NCBI RefSeq assembly: GCF_043641555.1
Contig: NZ_JBHZRJ010000003.1
Location: 1-64,000 of the forward strand
Direction: 5' to 3'
Origin: Saccharospirillum alexandrii_A
GTDB lineage: Bacteria > Pseudomonadota > Gammaproteobacteria > Pseudomonadales > Natronospirillaceae
DNA length: 64,000 nt
Under the pieces are notes generated by a model. That model was not told the origin of the DNA. It made no database searches and worked only from the letters and a program-made list of their open reading frames with translations. The position numbers and the translations under genes are program-made. Positions 24,348 to 33,619 of this stretch are shown in pieces (the first letter of the stretch is position 1; each line of letters starts with the position of its first letter).

Positions 24348-27188
24348 GTGACGCCACCTTCCACGCTAGACGCTTCCTTTCAGGATCGGCTTGAACAGGC
24401 CAGAACAGCCGGGCTTGAGGCCGATATTGCCCGGCGGCTGGCCAGGACGGCGGTGTGCAGCCCCTGGTTCGATGAGTTGTTGAGCGTCTGCGGCATTACA
24501 GAGGTTGCGCGATGGGTCACAGATCCGCAGCCTGCCGACGCTGATTTGGACGCGCTCAGCGCCCACTGGCCACTGGATGACCTGGACCCGGCCAAGGCCG
24601 ACTTGCGCAACTGGCGCAACCGGCAAATGGCCCGTTTGATGGTGCAGGATGCCAATGGCCAGTCGACAGCCCGGAAAACGGCCCGGGCGGTGTCAGACCT
24701 GGCCGATATCGCCATCCGGTGTGCGGTGACCTACGCCGAGGCTCACTGGACTGAGCAATGGGGTGCGCCGGGTCCGTCCCAGTTCGGCGAACAGCATCAA
24801 AGCCTGGTTGTGTTGGCTATGGGTAAACATGGCGCGCGCGAGCTGAATTTGTCGTCAGACATTGATCTGATCTTCGCCTTTCCCAGCCAGGGAGAAGTGA
24901 GCAACGGGCGCAGCCACGAGGAATTTTTTACCCGGGTCGGGCGCACGGTTATCCAGTTGCTGGATACCCGTACCCCAGAGGGGTTTGTCTTTCGGGTCGA
25001 CATGAGGTTGCGACCCTGGGGCCAGAGCGGTGCTCTGGTCAGTAATTTTGCTGCCATGCACCATTATTACACCCATCAGGGCCGGGAGTGGGAGCGGTTT
25101 GCCATGGTAAAAGCGCGTCCGGTTACCGGTGCGCCGGCGGCACAGGCCGAGTTGGAGCAGGACCTGAAAGCCTTTGTCTATCGTCGCTACGTTGACTTTC
25201 ACGCGCTGGGCGCACTGCGACGGCTGAAATCAATGATTCAGAAAGAGGTTCGCCGACAGCAACTGGAAGACAACATCAAGCTGGGGCAGGGGGGGATCCG
25301 AGAAGTTGAATTCATTGCCCAGGCGTTCCAACTGATACGAGGCGGGCAGGACATTGCCTTGCAGGAGCGCGGCACCTGGCCAGTGCTGTCGATGCTGGCG
25401 GATGAGGGCTATTTGCCGGCCGACGTCAGCCGGGAGCTGACGGAGGCTTACGGCTTCCTGCGTGACCTCGAACACCGCATACAGGCGCTGCGCGATGAAC
25501 AGACGCAGCGCCTGCCGGGGGATGACACCGACCGGGCGCGCCTGGCCTGGTCCATGGGGTGTGATTCGGTTGAGGCCCTGCTGGCGCAACTGGCGCATTA
25601 CCGTGAGCGGATACACCATCATTTCCAGCAGGTGGTCGCCGAGGATGCCGAATCCGCCCGGGCGCTGAATCCGGACATGGTGGCCCTGTGGCGTGACGGG
25701 CGAGTTGAGTCGGCCGACGTTGACAGCCGAGACGCCGAGGCGGTACTGGCCTTTCGCAACGAAGCTGCGGTGAAGCGTTTGCAAGGCCAGGCCCGCGACA
25801 ACCTGGACCAGGTGATGCCCATGCTGCTGACCGAGTTGGCTGGCAATGACAAGCTGGGCAGCGGGTTCGAGGCATTGCGCCCGATTCTGGAGGCTATTCT
25901 GCGGCGGTCGGTGTATTTCGTCCTGTTGGCCGAAAATCCGGACGCGCTGCGCCAGCTGTGCCGACTGGCGCCAGCGTCTCCGTGGATCGCCAACCTTTTC
26001 GCCCAGAAACCCTATTTGCTCGATGAGCTGTCCGACCCCGACAGCTTGTACCGCCTGCCGCAGCGTGGCGAACTGACCGATGACCTGCACCAGACGCTGC
26101 TGCGGGTGCCTGCGGACGATCTGGAACAGCAAATGGAAGTGCTGCGCCATTTTCGTCATGGCCGGGTATTGCGGGCGGCCGCCTGCGAAGTCGCTGCCAT
26201 GCTGCCACTGATGAAAATTTCGGATTACCTGGCCTGGGTCGGGGAGGTTGTGGTTGAGCAGGCACTGGCGCTCGCCTGGCAACAGATGGTCGACAAGCAC
26301 GGGAGGCCCAGCCGCGATAATGGCGACTGGTGTGAACTCGATTTTGGCGTTGTCGCCTACGGCAAGATGGGCGGGCTGGAGCTGTCCTACGAGTCGGATC
26401 TTGATCTGGTGTTTCTGCATCAGGCCTCGGCCCAGGGGGAGACCGAAGGCCCGAAGGTGATCGACAACGTGGTCTTTATGGCTCGACTGGGGCAGCGACT
26501 GATTCATTTGCTCAGCACCGCGACACCGAGCGGAACCCTCTACGAAGTGGATACCCGGCTGCGACCTTCTGGCAATTCCGGCCTGCTGGTGACCAGCCTG
26601 ACGGCATTCGAGAAATACCAGAACAGCAAGGCCTGGACCTGGGAGCACCAGGCACTGGTCAGGGCCCGGTTTATTGCGGGCGACCCGGAATTGCAAACGG
26701 CGTTTAACGCGGTCCGGCAGAATATTCTGCAGCAGCCCCGAGACCGCGCGACACTGCGCGAAGACGTGATTCAGATGCGCCGGAAAATGGTGGGGCACTT
26801 GTCCAGCCAGGCACAGAAGGGCAAGGCGGATGAGGTGTTTCACATCAAGCAAGACCCGGGTGGCATTGTTGACCTGGAGTTTCTGGTGCAGTACCTGGTG
26901 CTGGCCTACGCCGACGACCACCCGGAAGTGGCCCGCTGGTCTGACAATGTGCGGTGCATCAAAGCCCTGCGCGAGGCGGGCGTACTGACCGGTGAACAGG
27001 CCGACCAGTGGCTCGATGCTTATCTGACCCTGCGCGAGCACACCCATCATGCGGTGTTGTCAGGAACCTCCACAACGGTGCCAGTGGCACAGATGACTCC
27101 CGAGCTGGCTCGGGTGCGCGAGCTGATACGGGCGCAGTGGCAACATTGGCTCGGCGCCGAGTCACCGGCCGAGCAGCCACCGCAATGA
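24348..27188 (+). CDS. glnE: Bifunctional glutamine-synthetase adenylyltransferase/adenylyl-removase GlnE
   Basis: Controls glutamine synthetase by adding or removing AMP in response to PII and glutamine. 946 residues, full length. Two nucleotidyltransferase domains are visible: the removase-half motif GARELNLSSDIDLIF (about 165-179) and the transferase-half motif GGLELSYESDLDLVF (about 677-691). It starts at a GTG with AGAGAG upstream. The following ilvE gene preserves a pseudomonad-like glnE-ilvE order. Confidence 0.95.
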   Translation: MTPPSTLDASFQDRLEQARTAGLEADIARRLARTAVCSPWFDELLSVCGITEVARWVTDPQPADADLDALSAHWPLDDLDPAKADLRNWRNRQMARLMVQDANGQSTARKTARAVSDLADIAIRCAVTYAEAHWTEQWGAPGPSQFGEQHQSLVVLAMGKHGARELNLSSDIDLIFAFPSQGEVSNGRSHEEFFTRVGRTVIQLLDTRTPEGFVFRVDMRLRPWGQSGALVSNFAAMHHYYTHQGREWERFAMVKARPVTGAPAAQAELEQDLKAFVYRRYVDFHALGALRRLKSMIQKEVRRQQLEDNIKLGQGGIREVEFIAQAFQLIRGGQDIALQERGTWPVLSMLADEGYLPADVSRELTEAYGFLRDLEHRIQALRDEQTQRLPGDDTDRARLAWSMGCDSVEALLAQLAHYRERIHHHFQQVVAEDAESARALNPDMVALWRDGRVESADVDSRDAEAVLAFRNEAAVKRLQGQARDNLDQVMPMLLTELAGNDKLGSGFEALRPILEAILRRSVYFVLLAENPDALRQLCRLAPASPWIANLFAQKPYLLDELSDPDSLYRLPQRGELTDDLHQTLLRVPADDLEQQMEVLRHFRHGRVLRAAACEVAAMLPLMKISDYLAWVGEVVVEQALALAWQQMVDKHGRPSRDNGDWCELDFGVVAYGKMGGLELSYESDLDLVFLHQASAQGETEGPKVIDNVVFMARLGQRLIHLLSTATPSGTLYEVDTRLRPSGNSGLLVTSLTAFEKYQNSKAWTWEHQALVRARFIAGDPELQTAFNAVRQNILQQPRDRATLREDVIQMRRKMVGHLSSQAQKGKADEVFHIKQDPGGIVDLEFLVQYLVLAYADDHPEVARWSDNVRCIKALREAGVLTGEQADQWLDAYLTLREHTHHAVLSGTSTTVPVAQMTPELARVRELIRAQWQHWLGAESPAEQPPQ

Positions 27189-27364
27189 CCGGGTGTTGGC
27201 CGGGGTGTCAGGTGAGGAATACAGTGTTGATATCAATGCATGGTGTTCCGGGCCTTTGGCGCTAGAGTCCGGCTCTTAACTTGGCATACAATGAGGCATC
27301 GTCGGCTAAGGGTCGACGCCTCGACCACGGGCTTGAATCTGGCCCACAGCATTGGGAATTTGTA

Positions 27365-28363
27365 ATGGCCGCATTTGGTACCGTATTCATGCCGCAGATG
27401 GCATTGGCTCAGTATGACAATGGCGCTTGGAGCCAGACCGAGATCGTTTCCTCCAATTCACTGACGCTGCATCCGGGCGCGCACGTATTGCACTATTCCA
27501 GTACCTGTTTCGAGGGTCTCAAGGCGTTCCGCCATGCCGACGGTTCGGTCAATATTTTCAGAATGGATGCCAACATTGAGCGCATGGCGCAAAGCAGCCA
27601 GTTGCTGAACCTGCCAGCCATCGACAAAGCTCAGCTGAAACAGATGATCATCGATATCGTCGCTCGCTTCAAAGACGGTGTGCCCGAGACGCCGGGGTCC
27701 ATGTACATTCGCCCAACGCACATAGGCACCGAAGCGGCAATCGGCAAGGCTGCTGCTCCGACCGAGAGTTCACTGCTGTATGTGTTGTTGTCGCCGGTTG
27801 GTGACTATTTTGCCGGTGGTGGCAAGGCGCTGTCTCTGCTGCTCGAGGAAGACGGCATGCGCTGTGCCCCGCACATGGGTATGGTAAAGAGCGGCGGCAA
27901 CTACGCCAGTGCGCTGGGTCCTATTTTGGCGGCCAAATCCCGTCACGATGCGGATCAGGTATTGTTTTGCCCGAATGGCGATGTTCAGGAAACCGGTGCT
28001 GCCAACTTTATTCTGATCGATGGCAACGAAATCATCACCAAGAGCCTCGACCGTTCCTTCCTGCACGGCATTACCCGCGATTCGATCCTGACTCTGGCCC
28101 GGGACCGGGGCATGACCGTCAGCGAACGCAGCCTGAGTGTGGACGAATTGCTTGAACGCGCGGCCAAGCCAGGTACTGAAGCAGCGTTGTCGGGAACCGC
28201 CGCGGTATTGACGCCCGTAGGCACCCTGATTCGCGGTGAGCAGCGATTTTCGGTCGGGTCTGGTGAAGCCGGTGAAACAACCCTTGCCCTGCGTAAGGCG
28301 CTGAATCAGGTTCAGTGGGGCGAGTCCGACGATCCGCACGGCTGGCTAACGCCGGTCAAGTAA
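27365..28363 (+). CDS. ilvE: Branched-chain amino-acid aminotransferase
   Basis: PLP enzyme (fold type IV) for the last step of valine, leucine and isoleucine synthesis. I use the ATG at 27365 (MAAFGTVFMPQMALAQYDNG), giving 332 residues; an upstream TTG at 27281 adds an unconserved tail. Landmarks are HYSSTCFEGLKAFR, YIRPTHIG, the PLP-lysine region MVKSGGNYASALGP, and QETGAANFILIDG. It belongs to the long BCAT subgroup (eukaryote-like) rather than the E. coli IlvE subgroup. Confidence 0.92.
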   Translation: MAAFGTVFMPQMALAQYDNGAWSQTEIVSSNSLTLHPGAHVLHYSSTCFEGLKAFRHADGSVNIFRMDANIERMAQSSQLLNLPAIDKAQLKQMIIDIVARFKDGVPETPGSMYIRPTHIGTEAAIGKAAAPTESSLLYVLLSPVGDYFAGGGKALSLLLEEDGMRCAPHMGMVKSGGNYASALGPILAAKSRHDADQVLFCPNGDVQETGAANFILIDGNEIITKSLDRSFLHGITRDSILTLARDRGMTVSERSLSVDELLERAAKPGTEAALSGTAAVLTPVGTLIRGEQRFSVGSGEAGETTLALRKALNQVQWGESDDPHGWLTPVK

Positions 28364-28495
28364 CGGGGTCTGTTCCGGGAGGTTAGTCACCTCACCGGTT
28401 CGACGGGGCGCTTACCAAAGTTTTACAACAGGGCAAGCCAGGGTTATACAACGGGGCGGGGACATGGAGGCCGCGCCCGGCAACGCTGACCGGAG

Positions 28496-28807
28496 TCAGT
28501 TGCCGAGCCGGGTCAGGTTGGACAGTTTGGGGTTGGGTTTCTTTGCCTTTCGCAGCAGCAGGGCAACCCGGCCGATGGATTGGATCAGGGTGGCACCGGT
28601 TTGCTCGCAGGCAGACTGGATCAGGGCGTTCTTCTGATCACGATCGGCAACATTGACCTTAATCTTGATCAGTTCGTGGTCGTTCAATGCGCGGTCGATC
28701 TCGGCCAGCACGGTTTCCGCCAAGCCTTTCTCGGCGATGGTTACCAGCGGGTTCAGATCGTGACCTATGGTACGGTAGCGTTTTCGTTGTTCCTGACTCA
28801 AACTCAT
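28496..28807 (-). CDS. yhbY: CRM-domain ribosome-assembly protein YhbY
   Basis: A 103-residue RNA-binding protein associated with pre-50S particles. The CRM fold shows a GxxG-like loop in AEKGLAETV, a following IKIKVN strand and the conserved C-terminal SIGRVALLLRKAK. It is divergent from ftsH as in many gammaproteobacteria, but the usual rlmE gene between them is absent here. It converges on ilvE with about 130 bp between. Confidence 0.93.
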   Translation of the reverse strand: MSLSQEQRKRYRTIGHDLNPLVTIAEKGLAETVLAEIDRALNDHELIKIKVNVADRDQKNALIQSACEQTGATLIQSIGRVALLLRKAKKPNPKLSNLTRLGN

Positions 28808-29181
28808 GGGTGTCTCTCAGACTCAGTTGCTTGCAAAAAACGGCATTGTACTTTAGAACACCCTGCCAAACACAGCCCAACCGGGCAGGAAGCCGGACAA
28901 GGCTGCAGATCAATCGGGATGATAGCCCGGTTGTTCTTGCATTTTAATTACTGCACCCCATTATTTCGGTGTGCGAAAAGTCTGTGCCAGTTGGCATTTA
29001 AGGCTTGAGGGCAGGTCTTATTCCGAATAGCCGGACAAGTCTGCTGACCGAATTTACGCGTAGATACCGGGCTGATATCACACCATCACGCCGGTGTTGC
29101 GCATCCGTCTCTGGCCACCCGAGGGTAGGCTGGGACGGAGACAAACGACCTACGCAGCCTGGCTGCCAACGAGGGTAAAAG
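28808..29181. other. Gene-free divergent region between yhbY and ftsH
   Basis: 374 bp with no ORF of recognisable coding character on either strand. Related genomes carry rlmE (ftsJ) here; no fragment of it is visible. A weak sigma-32-like pair is listed separately. A near-palindrome TGCCA/TGGCA (28985-28996) is present. Confidence 0.6.
29004..29030 (+). promoter_or_regulatory. Possible sigma-32 promoter for ftsH
   Basis: CTTGAGG (29004-29010), 12-bp spacer, CCGAATAG (29023-29030), an imperfect match to CTTGAAA and CCCCATNT. ftsH is a classic RpoH target, which is the main reason to suspect it. Confidence 0.25.
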
Positions 29182-31113
29182 TTGAACGATATGGCTAAAA
29201 ATCTGGTTCTATGGCTGATTATCGCGGCAGTTCTGCTGGCCGTTTTTAACAATTTTGATACGACGGCCACCTCTGAAGAAATGAGCTATTCCCGCTTTGT
29301 GCAGCAGGTAGAACAGGATCAGGTGCGGTCTGTGGTCTATCAGGGGCTGACCATTAACGGTGTTCGTCGCGACGGTTCAACGTTCGAGACCGTGCGGCCG
29401 CCTTATGTCGATGATTCCGAGCTGATCGACAACATGATCGAGCACAATGTTGAAGTGGAATCCAAGCAGCCAGAGCAGCAAAGCATCTGGTCCCAGCTGC
29501 TGGTGGCTGCCTTCCCGATCCTGATCATTCTTGCAGTGTTCATGTTCTTCATGCGCCAGATGCAGGGCGGTGCCGGTGGCGGCAAGGGTCCGATGAGCTT
29601 TGGTAAGAGCAAGGCCAAGATGCTCAGCGAAGATCAGATTAAAACCACCTTCGCAGACGTAGCCGGTGTTGAAGAAGCCAAGGAGGACGTTCAGGAGCTG
29701 GTCGAATTCCTGCGCGACCCGGGCAAGTATCAGCGTCTGGGTGGCCGCATCCCTCGCGGCGTGTTGATGGTCGGTTCGCCCGGTACCGGTAAGACCCTGC
29801 TGGCTAAAGCCATTGCCGGTGAAGCCAAGGTACCCTTCTTCTCGATTTCCGGTTCCGACTTTGTCGAAATGTTTGTTGGTGTGGGTGCATCGCGCGTACG
29901 CGACATGTTCGATCAGGCCAAGAAGCAGGCGCCATGCATTATCTTTATCGACGAGATCGATGCCGTAGGGCGTTCTCGTGGCGTTGGCATCGGTGGTGGT
30001 AACGATGAGCGCGAACAAACACTGAACCAGTTGCTGGTTGAGATGGACGGGTTTGAAGTGAACGATGGCATCATCGTCATCGCGGCCACCAACCGGCCCG
30101 ATGTGCTTGACCCGGCGCTGTTGCGTCCCGGTCGGTTCGACCGCCAGGTCGTTGTGGCGTTGCCCGATGTACGTGGCCGTGAACAGATACTGAAAGTTCA
30201 CATGCGCAAGATTCCGGTGGGTGACGACGTTGATGCGTCGGTGATCGCCCGCGGCACACCCGGTTTCTCGGGTGCAGATCTGGCCAACCTTGCTAACGAG
30301 GCGGCGCTCTTCGCGGCGCGCCTCAGTAAGCGCACCGTGTCGATGGAAGAGTTCGACCGGGCGAAAGACAAGATCATGATGGGTGCCGAGCGCAAATCCA
30401 TGGTCATGTCCGAGAAAGAAAAGATCAATACTGCCTATCACGAGTCCGGCCACGCCATTATTGGCCGGCTGGTACCCGAGCACGACCCGGTCTATAAGGT
30501 CAGTATTATCCCGCGTGGTCGTGCCCTGGGCGTGACCATGTACTTGCCTGAAGAAGACCGGTACTCAATCAGCAAGCGTCAGCTGGAAAGCCAGATTTGT
30601 TCGCTGTACGGCGGCCGTATTGCCGAAGAAATGACCAACGGCAAGGAAGGTGTGACCACGGGTGCGTCGAATGATATTGAACGGGCGACGCAACTGGCTC
30701 GCAATATGGTGACCAAGTGGGGCCTGAGTGAACTTGGCGCCCAGCAGTTTGAAGAAGAACAGCAGGGGTATCTGGGCAGTCAGTCTTCCATGGCCCAGCT
30801 GTCGTCGGAAACTGCCCGCGCGGTAGATGCCGAGATCAAGAAAATACTCGACCGGTGTTACAGCGTCGCCAGTGAATTGCTCGAAGCTAACCGCGACAAG
30901 CTGGAAATGATGAAAGACGCGCTGATGCATTACGAGACCATCGATGCCGAGCAAATCAACGACATCATGAACGGCAACAAGCCAAGAGCGCCCAAAGGCT
31001 GGGACGATCGGGATTCAGGTGGTGGCAAGGCACAATCAGGCGAGCCTGCCGATACCGCGACTGAAACCTCTCAGGACCAGGCTGATCTGGACCGGGATGG
31101 CCAGACCGAATAA
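29182..31113 (+). CDS. ftsH: ATP-dependent membrane zinc metalloprotease FtsH
   Basis: Degrades RpoH, LpxC-type and damaged membrane proteins. 643 residues with two membrane helices (about 7-26 and 104-125) flanking a periplasmic domain. The AAA module has Walker A GSPGTGKT (about 197), Walker B IIFIDEID and the second region of homology (RPGRFDRQV). The zinc site is HESGH (about 419). It starts at TTG with GAGGG 6 nt upstream, as in pseudomonads (MNDMAKNL). FtsH degrading RpoH links it functionally to the sigma-32 gene at 2.4 kb. Confidence 0.97.
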   Translation: MNDMAKNLVLWLIIAAVLLAVFNNFDTTATSEEMSYSRFVQQVEQDQVRSVVYQGLTINGVRRDGSTFETVRPPYVDDSELIDNMIEHNVEVESKQPEQQSIWSQLLVAAFPILIILAVFMFFMRQMQGGAGGGKGPMSFGKSKAKMLSEDQIKTTFADVAGVEEAKEDVQELVEFLRDPGKYQRLGGRIPRGVLMVGSPGTGKTLLAKAIAGEAKVPFFSISGSDFVEMFVGVGASRVRDMFDQAKKQAPCIIFIDEIDAVGRSRGVGIGGGNDEREQTLNQLLVEMDGFEVNDGIIVIAATNRPDVLDPALLRPGRFDRQVVVALPDVRGREQILKVHMRKIPVGDDVDASVIARGTPGFSGADLANLANEAALFAARLSKRTVSMEEFDRAKDKIMMGAERKSMVMSEKEKINTAYHESGHAIIGRLVPEHDPVYKVSIIPRGRALGVTMYLPEEDRYSISKRQLESQICSLYGGRIAEEMTNGKEGVTTGASNDIERATQLARNMVTKWGLSELGAQQFEEEQQGYLGSQSSMAQLSSETARAVDAEIKKILDRCYSVASELLEANRDKLEMMKDALMHYETIDAEQINDIMNGNKPRAPKGWDDRDSGGGKAQSGEPADTATETSQDQADLDRDGQTE

Positions 31114-31137
31114 GCCTCTGGCTCTGCAAGAATTCTG

Positions 31138-31163
31138 AAACGGCGCTCCGGCGCCGTTTTTTT
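31138..31163 (+). terminator. Intrinsic terminator between ftsH and folP
   Basis: AAACGGCGC TCCG GCGCCGTTT followed by further T (to 31163), 24 nt past the ftsH stop. Confidence 0.85.
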
Positions 31164-31194
31164 ATGTAAGCAATTGTTTAAAGGAGTCTCCTCC

Positions 31195-32049
31195 ATGACG
31201 GGTACTCACGCCAGCGGGTCTGGTTGGTTATTTGGTGATCGTTCTCTGGATCTCAGTGTGACCCGGGTAATGGGTGTGGTGAATGTTACTCCCGACAGTT
31301 TTTCAGACGGCGGCCGGTTCATTAAAGCCGACGCCGCCCTGGCCCAGGCGCGGCGTCTGGTGTCGGCCGGTGCCAGTATTCTGGATGTGGGTGGCGAGAG
31401 CACTCGTCCGGGTGCCACCCCGGTGAGCGTACAGCAGGAGCTGGATCGGGTTGTGCCCGTGGTTGAGGCGTTGGCCCGAGACACCGAGGTGATCTTGTCG
31501 GTCGATACCAGCACCCCGGAAGTCATGCGGGAGGCCGCGCGAGCCGGAGCGCATCTGATTAATGATGTCCGTGCCCTGTCTCGCGAAGGTGCCTTGCAGG
31601 CTGCGGTGGAGACCGGCCTGTCGGTCTGTCTGATGCACATGCAGGGTCAGCCCGGCACGATGCAGATGAGTCCGGAATACGATGACGTGGTTGCTGAAGT
31701 TGAGCGTTACCTCGATGAGCGTATCGGCGCCTGTGAGGCCGCCGGATTGCAACGTCAGCAACTTTTGGTTGACCCGGGGTTTGGTTTTGGCAAGACACTG
31801 GGCCACAATCTCAGTTTATTGAAGCATTTGCAGCGCTTTACCCGCTGGGGTTGCCCGGTGCTGGTGGGGCTGTCGCGCAAATCGATGATTGGCGATGTAT
31901 TGGGCAAGCCGGTCGATCAGCGCCTTTATGGCAGCCTGGCGGCTGCTGTCGCTGCGGCGATGAACGGCGCGTCCATCGTGCGTGTGCATGATGTGGCGGA
32001 AACCGCAGATGCCATTGCCGTGATCAACGCCCTGCACCAGTCGGTGTAG
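31195..32049 (+). CDS. folP: Dihydropteroate synthase FolP
   Basis: Condenses dihydropterin pyrophosphate with p-aminobenzoate in folate synthesis; the sulfonamide target. 284 residues from the ATG at 31195, which has AAGGAG 8 nt upstream. Motifs are MGVVNVTPDSFSDGG near the N-terminus, GGESTRPGA, SVDTSTPEV and the C-terminal VGLSRKSMIGDV. It lies between ftsH and glmM in the conserved order. Confidence 0.96.
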   Translation: MTGTHASGSGWLFGDRSLDLSVTRVMGVVNVTPDSFSDGGRFIKADAALAQARRLVSAGASILDVGGESTRPGATPVSVQQELDRVVPVVEALARDTEVILSVDTSTPEVMREAARAGAHLINDVRALSREGALQAAVETGLSVCLMHMQGQPGTMQMSPEYDDVVAEVERYLDERIGACEAAGLQRQQLLVDPGFGFGKTLGHNLSLLKHLQRFTRWGCPVLVGLSRKSMIGDVLGKPVDQRLYGSLAAAVAAAMNGASIVRVHDVAETADAIAVINALHQSV

Positions 32050-32110
32050 AAAGGCGTCGCGTTTTTGGGGTGGCTATGGCGAACGCACCTGAAACCAAGG
32101 AGAAGAACGA

Positions 32111-33463
32111 GTGAGTCAGGAAAAACGGTATTTTGGCACGGATGGCATACGGGGCCGGGTTGGAAGCGGCGCTATTACTCCTGAATTTTTATTGAAACTG
32201 GGCTGGGCGGCTGGCCGGGTGTTCGCCAGTGAAGGGCACAGCAAGATACTGATTGGCAAAGACACCCGCATATCAGGTTATATGTTTGAAGCGGTGCTGG
32301 AAGCCGGCTTGTCGGCTGCCGGGTGCGATATCCTGCTGGTCGGGCCAATGCCAACGCCTGCCGTTGCCTATCTGACCCGCGCGTTTCATGCAGATGCGGG
32401 CATCGTCATTTCAGCTTCACACAACCCGTACTACGACAATGGCATTAAATTCTTTTCCGCAGACGGCACTAAGCTGCCGGATGACGTTGAGCTGGCCATC
32501 GAAGCCGAACTTGAAAAGGTGATGACCACGGCTGAGAGTCACTTGTTGGGTAAGGCACTGCGCATCAACGACGCCGGTGGCCGTTATGTGGAGTTTTGCA
32601 AAAGTACGTCGGGCTACCTTAATCTGGATGGCCTGCACATCGTGCTCGATTGCGCCCACGGCGCCACCTATGATGTTGCCCCCAAGGTGTTTCGGGAGTT
32701 GGGCGCCCGGGTCAGCCTGGTTGGCGCCACGCCGGACGGCCTGAACATCAATAAGGGCGTGGGTTCAACCCATCCGGCCAGTTTACAGCGAGCCGTGCTC
32801 GAGCAGGAGGCTGATCTGGGTATCGCCTTTGATGGCGACGGCGACCGGGTGTTGATGGTCGACAATGAAGGTGAGCTGGTCGATGGTGACGAGTTGCTGT
32901 ACCTGCTTGCCATTCATCTGCACCGCCAGAATCGTCTGCAGGGGGGTGTAGTCGGTACGCTGATGACCAATCTGGGTCTTGAAGTGGCGCTCAGGAAAGA
33001 GGGCATCGAACTGGTTCGGGCACAGGTTGGTGATCGCTATGTGATGGAGCAGTTGCACCAGCGCGGCTGGGTGTTGGGGGGCGAAAATTCCGGACACCTG
33101 GTATGCAAGCATGTCACCACCACGGGGGATGGCATTGTCGCCGCATTACAGGTGCTGTGCGCCTTGCAGGCCGCCGACCAGACACTGTCTCAGGCCAAAT
33201 CCGGTATGCGCAAGTACCCCCAGGTCATGATCAATGTGCAAATGCCGAACAAGATGGATGTTCAGGCGTTGCCTGAAGTGCAGGCCGAGTTGGATGTGCA
33301 GGCCGGGGTGTTGGGCGATGCAGGTCGGATTTTGTTGCGACCGTCCGGTACTGAACCACTGGTTCGGGTCATGGTCGAAGGGGAAGACATTGGCCAGGTC
33401 AAGCGCAGTTGTGAGCGGTTGGCCGGGGTCGTCAAGGCGGCGGTCGAGGCTGCGGCGGTATAA
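32111..33463 (+). CDS. glmM: Phosphoglucosamine mutase GlmM
   Basis: Interconverts glucosamine-6-P and glucosamine-1-P for peptidoglycan and LPS precursors. 450 residues starting at GTG with AAGGAG 8 nt upstream. FGTDGIRG is at the N-terminus, the phosphoserine loop is ISASHNPYYDNGIKFF (about 100), the Mg loop is DGDGDR (about 241) and the sugar/phosphate loops are GGENSGH and RPSGTEPLVRVM. Confidence 0.97.
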   Translation: MSQEKRYFGTDGIRGRVGSGAITPEFLLKLGWAAGRVFASEGHSKILIGKDTRISGYMFEAVLEAGLSAAGCDILLVGPMPTPAVAYLTRAFHADAGIVISASHNPYYDNGIKFFSADGTKLPDDVELAIEAELEKVMTTAESHLLGKALRINDAGGRYVEFCKSTSGYLNLDGLHIVLDCAHGATYDVAPKVFRELGARVSLVGATPDGLNINKGVGSTHPASLQRAVLEQEADLGIAFDGDGDRVLMVDNEGELVDGDELLYLLAIHLHRQNRLQGGVVGTLMTNLGLEVALRKEGIELVRAQVGDRYVMEQLHQRGWVLGGENSGHLVCKHVTTTGDGIVAALQVLCALQAADQTLSQAKSGMRKYPQVMINVQMPNKMDVQALPEVQAELDVQAGVLGDAGRILLRPSGTEPLVRVMVEGEDIGQVKRSCERLAGVVKAAVEAAAV

Positions 33464-33521
33464 TTTGCCGGAAAAACCACCCCAATTCCACAGAATGGCC
33501 TGGTCAGCCACTGGGGTTTAT

Positions 33522-33552
33522 GGGGTAAGCTGTTGTTTTAACCCCGTTTTTT
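33522..33552 (+). terminator. Weak intrinsic terminator after glmM
   Basis: GGGGT (33522-33526) pairs with ACCCC (33541-33545), followed by GTTTTTT. An upstream segment ACCCCA/TGGGGT (about 33478-33516) could compete for pairing, giving an attenuator-like look ahead of tpiA. Confidence 0.4.
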
Positions 33553-33619
33553 CCAAACAGCCTGTTGCTCGGCCGGTGGAAAGGCAGTACACTCTGCGCC
33601 CGATTTAAGGAGGTCAGGC

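Noticed and set aside
25230..27050. Open frame of 606 codons on the minus strand inside glnE
   Set aside because: It is the mirror of a G+C-rich coding gene; the translation is His/Gln/Arg-rich with no domain, and glnE on the plus strand is unambiguous.
28991..29008. Sigma-54-like promoter (TTGGCA then TTGA) before ftsH
   Set aside because: The -12 element lacks the required GC and spacing is imperfect.
31174..31194. Longer folP start at TTG 31174
   Set aside because: The ATG at 31195 has AAGGAG at ideal spacing; the TTG lies before the Shine-Dalgarno.
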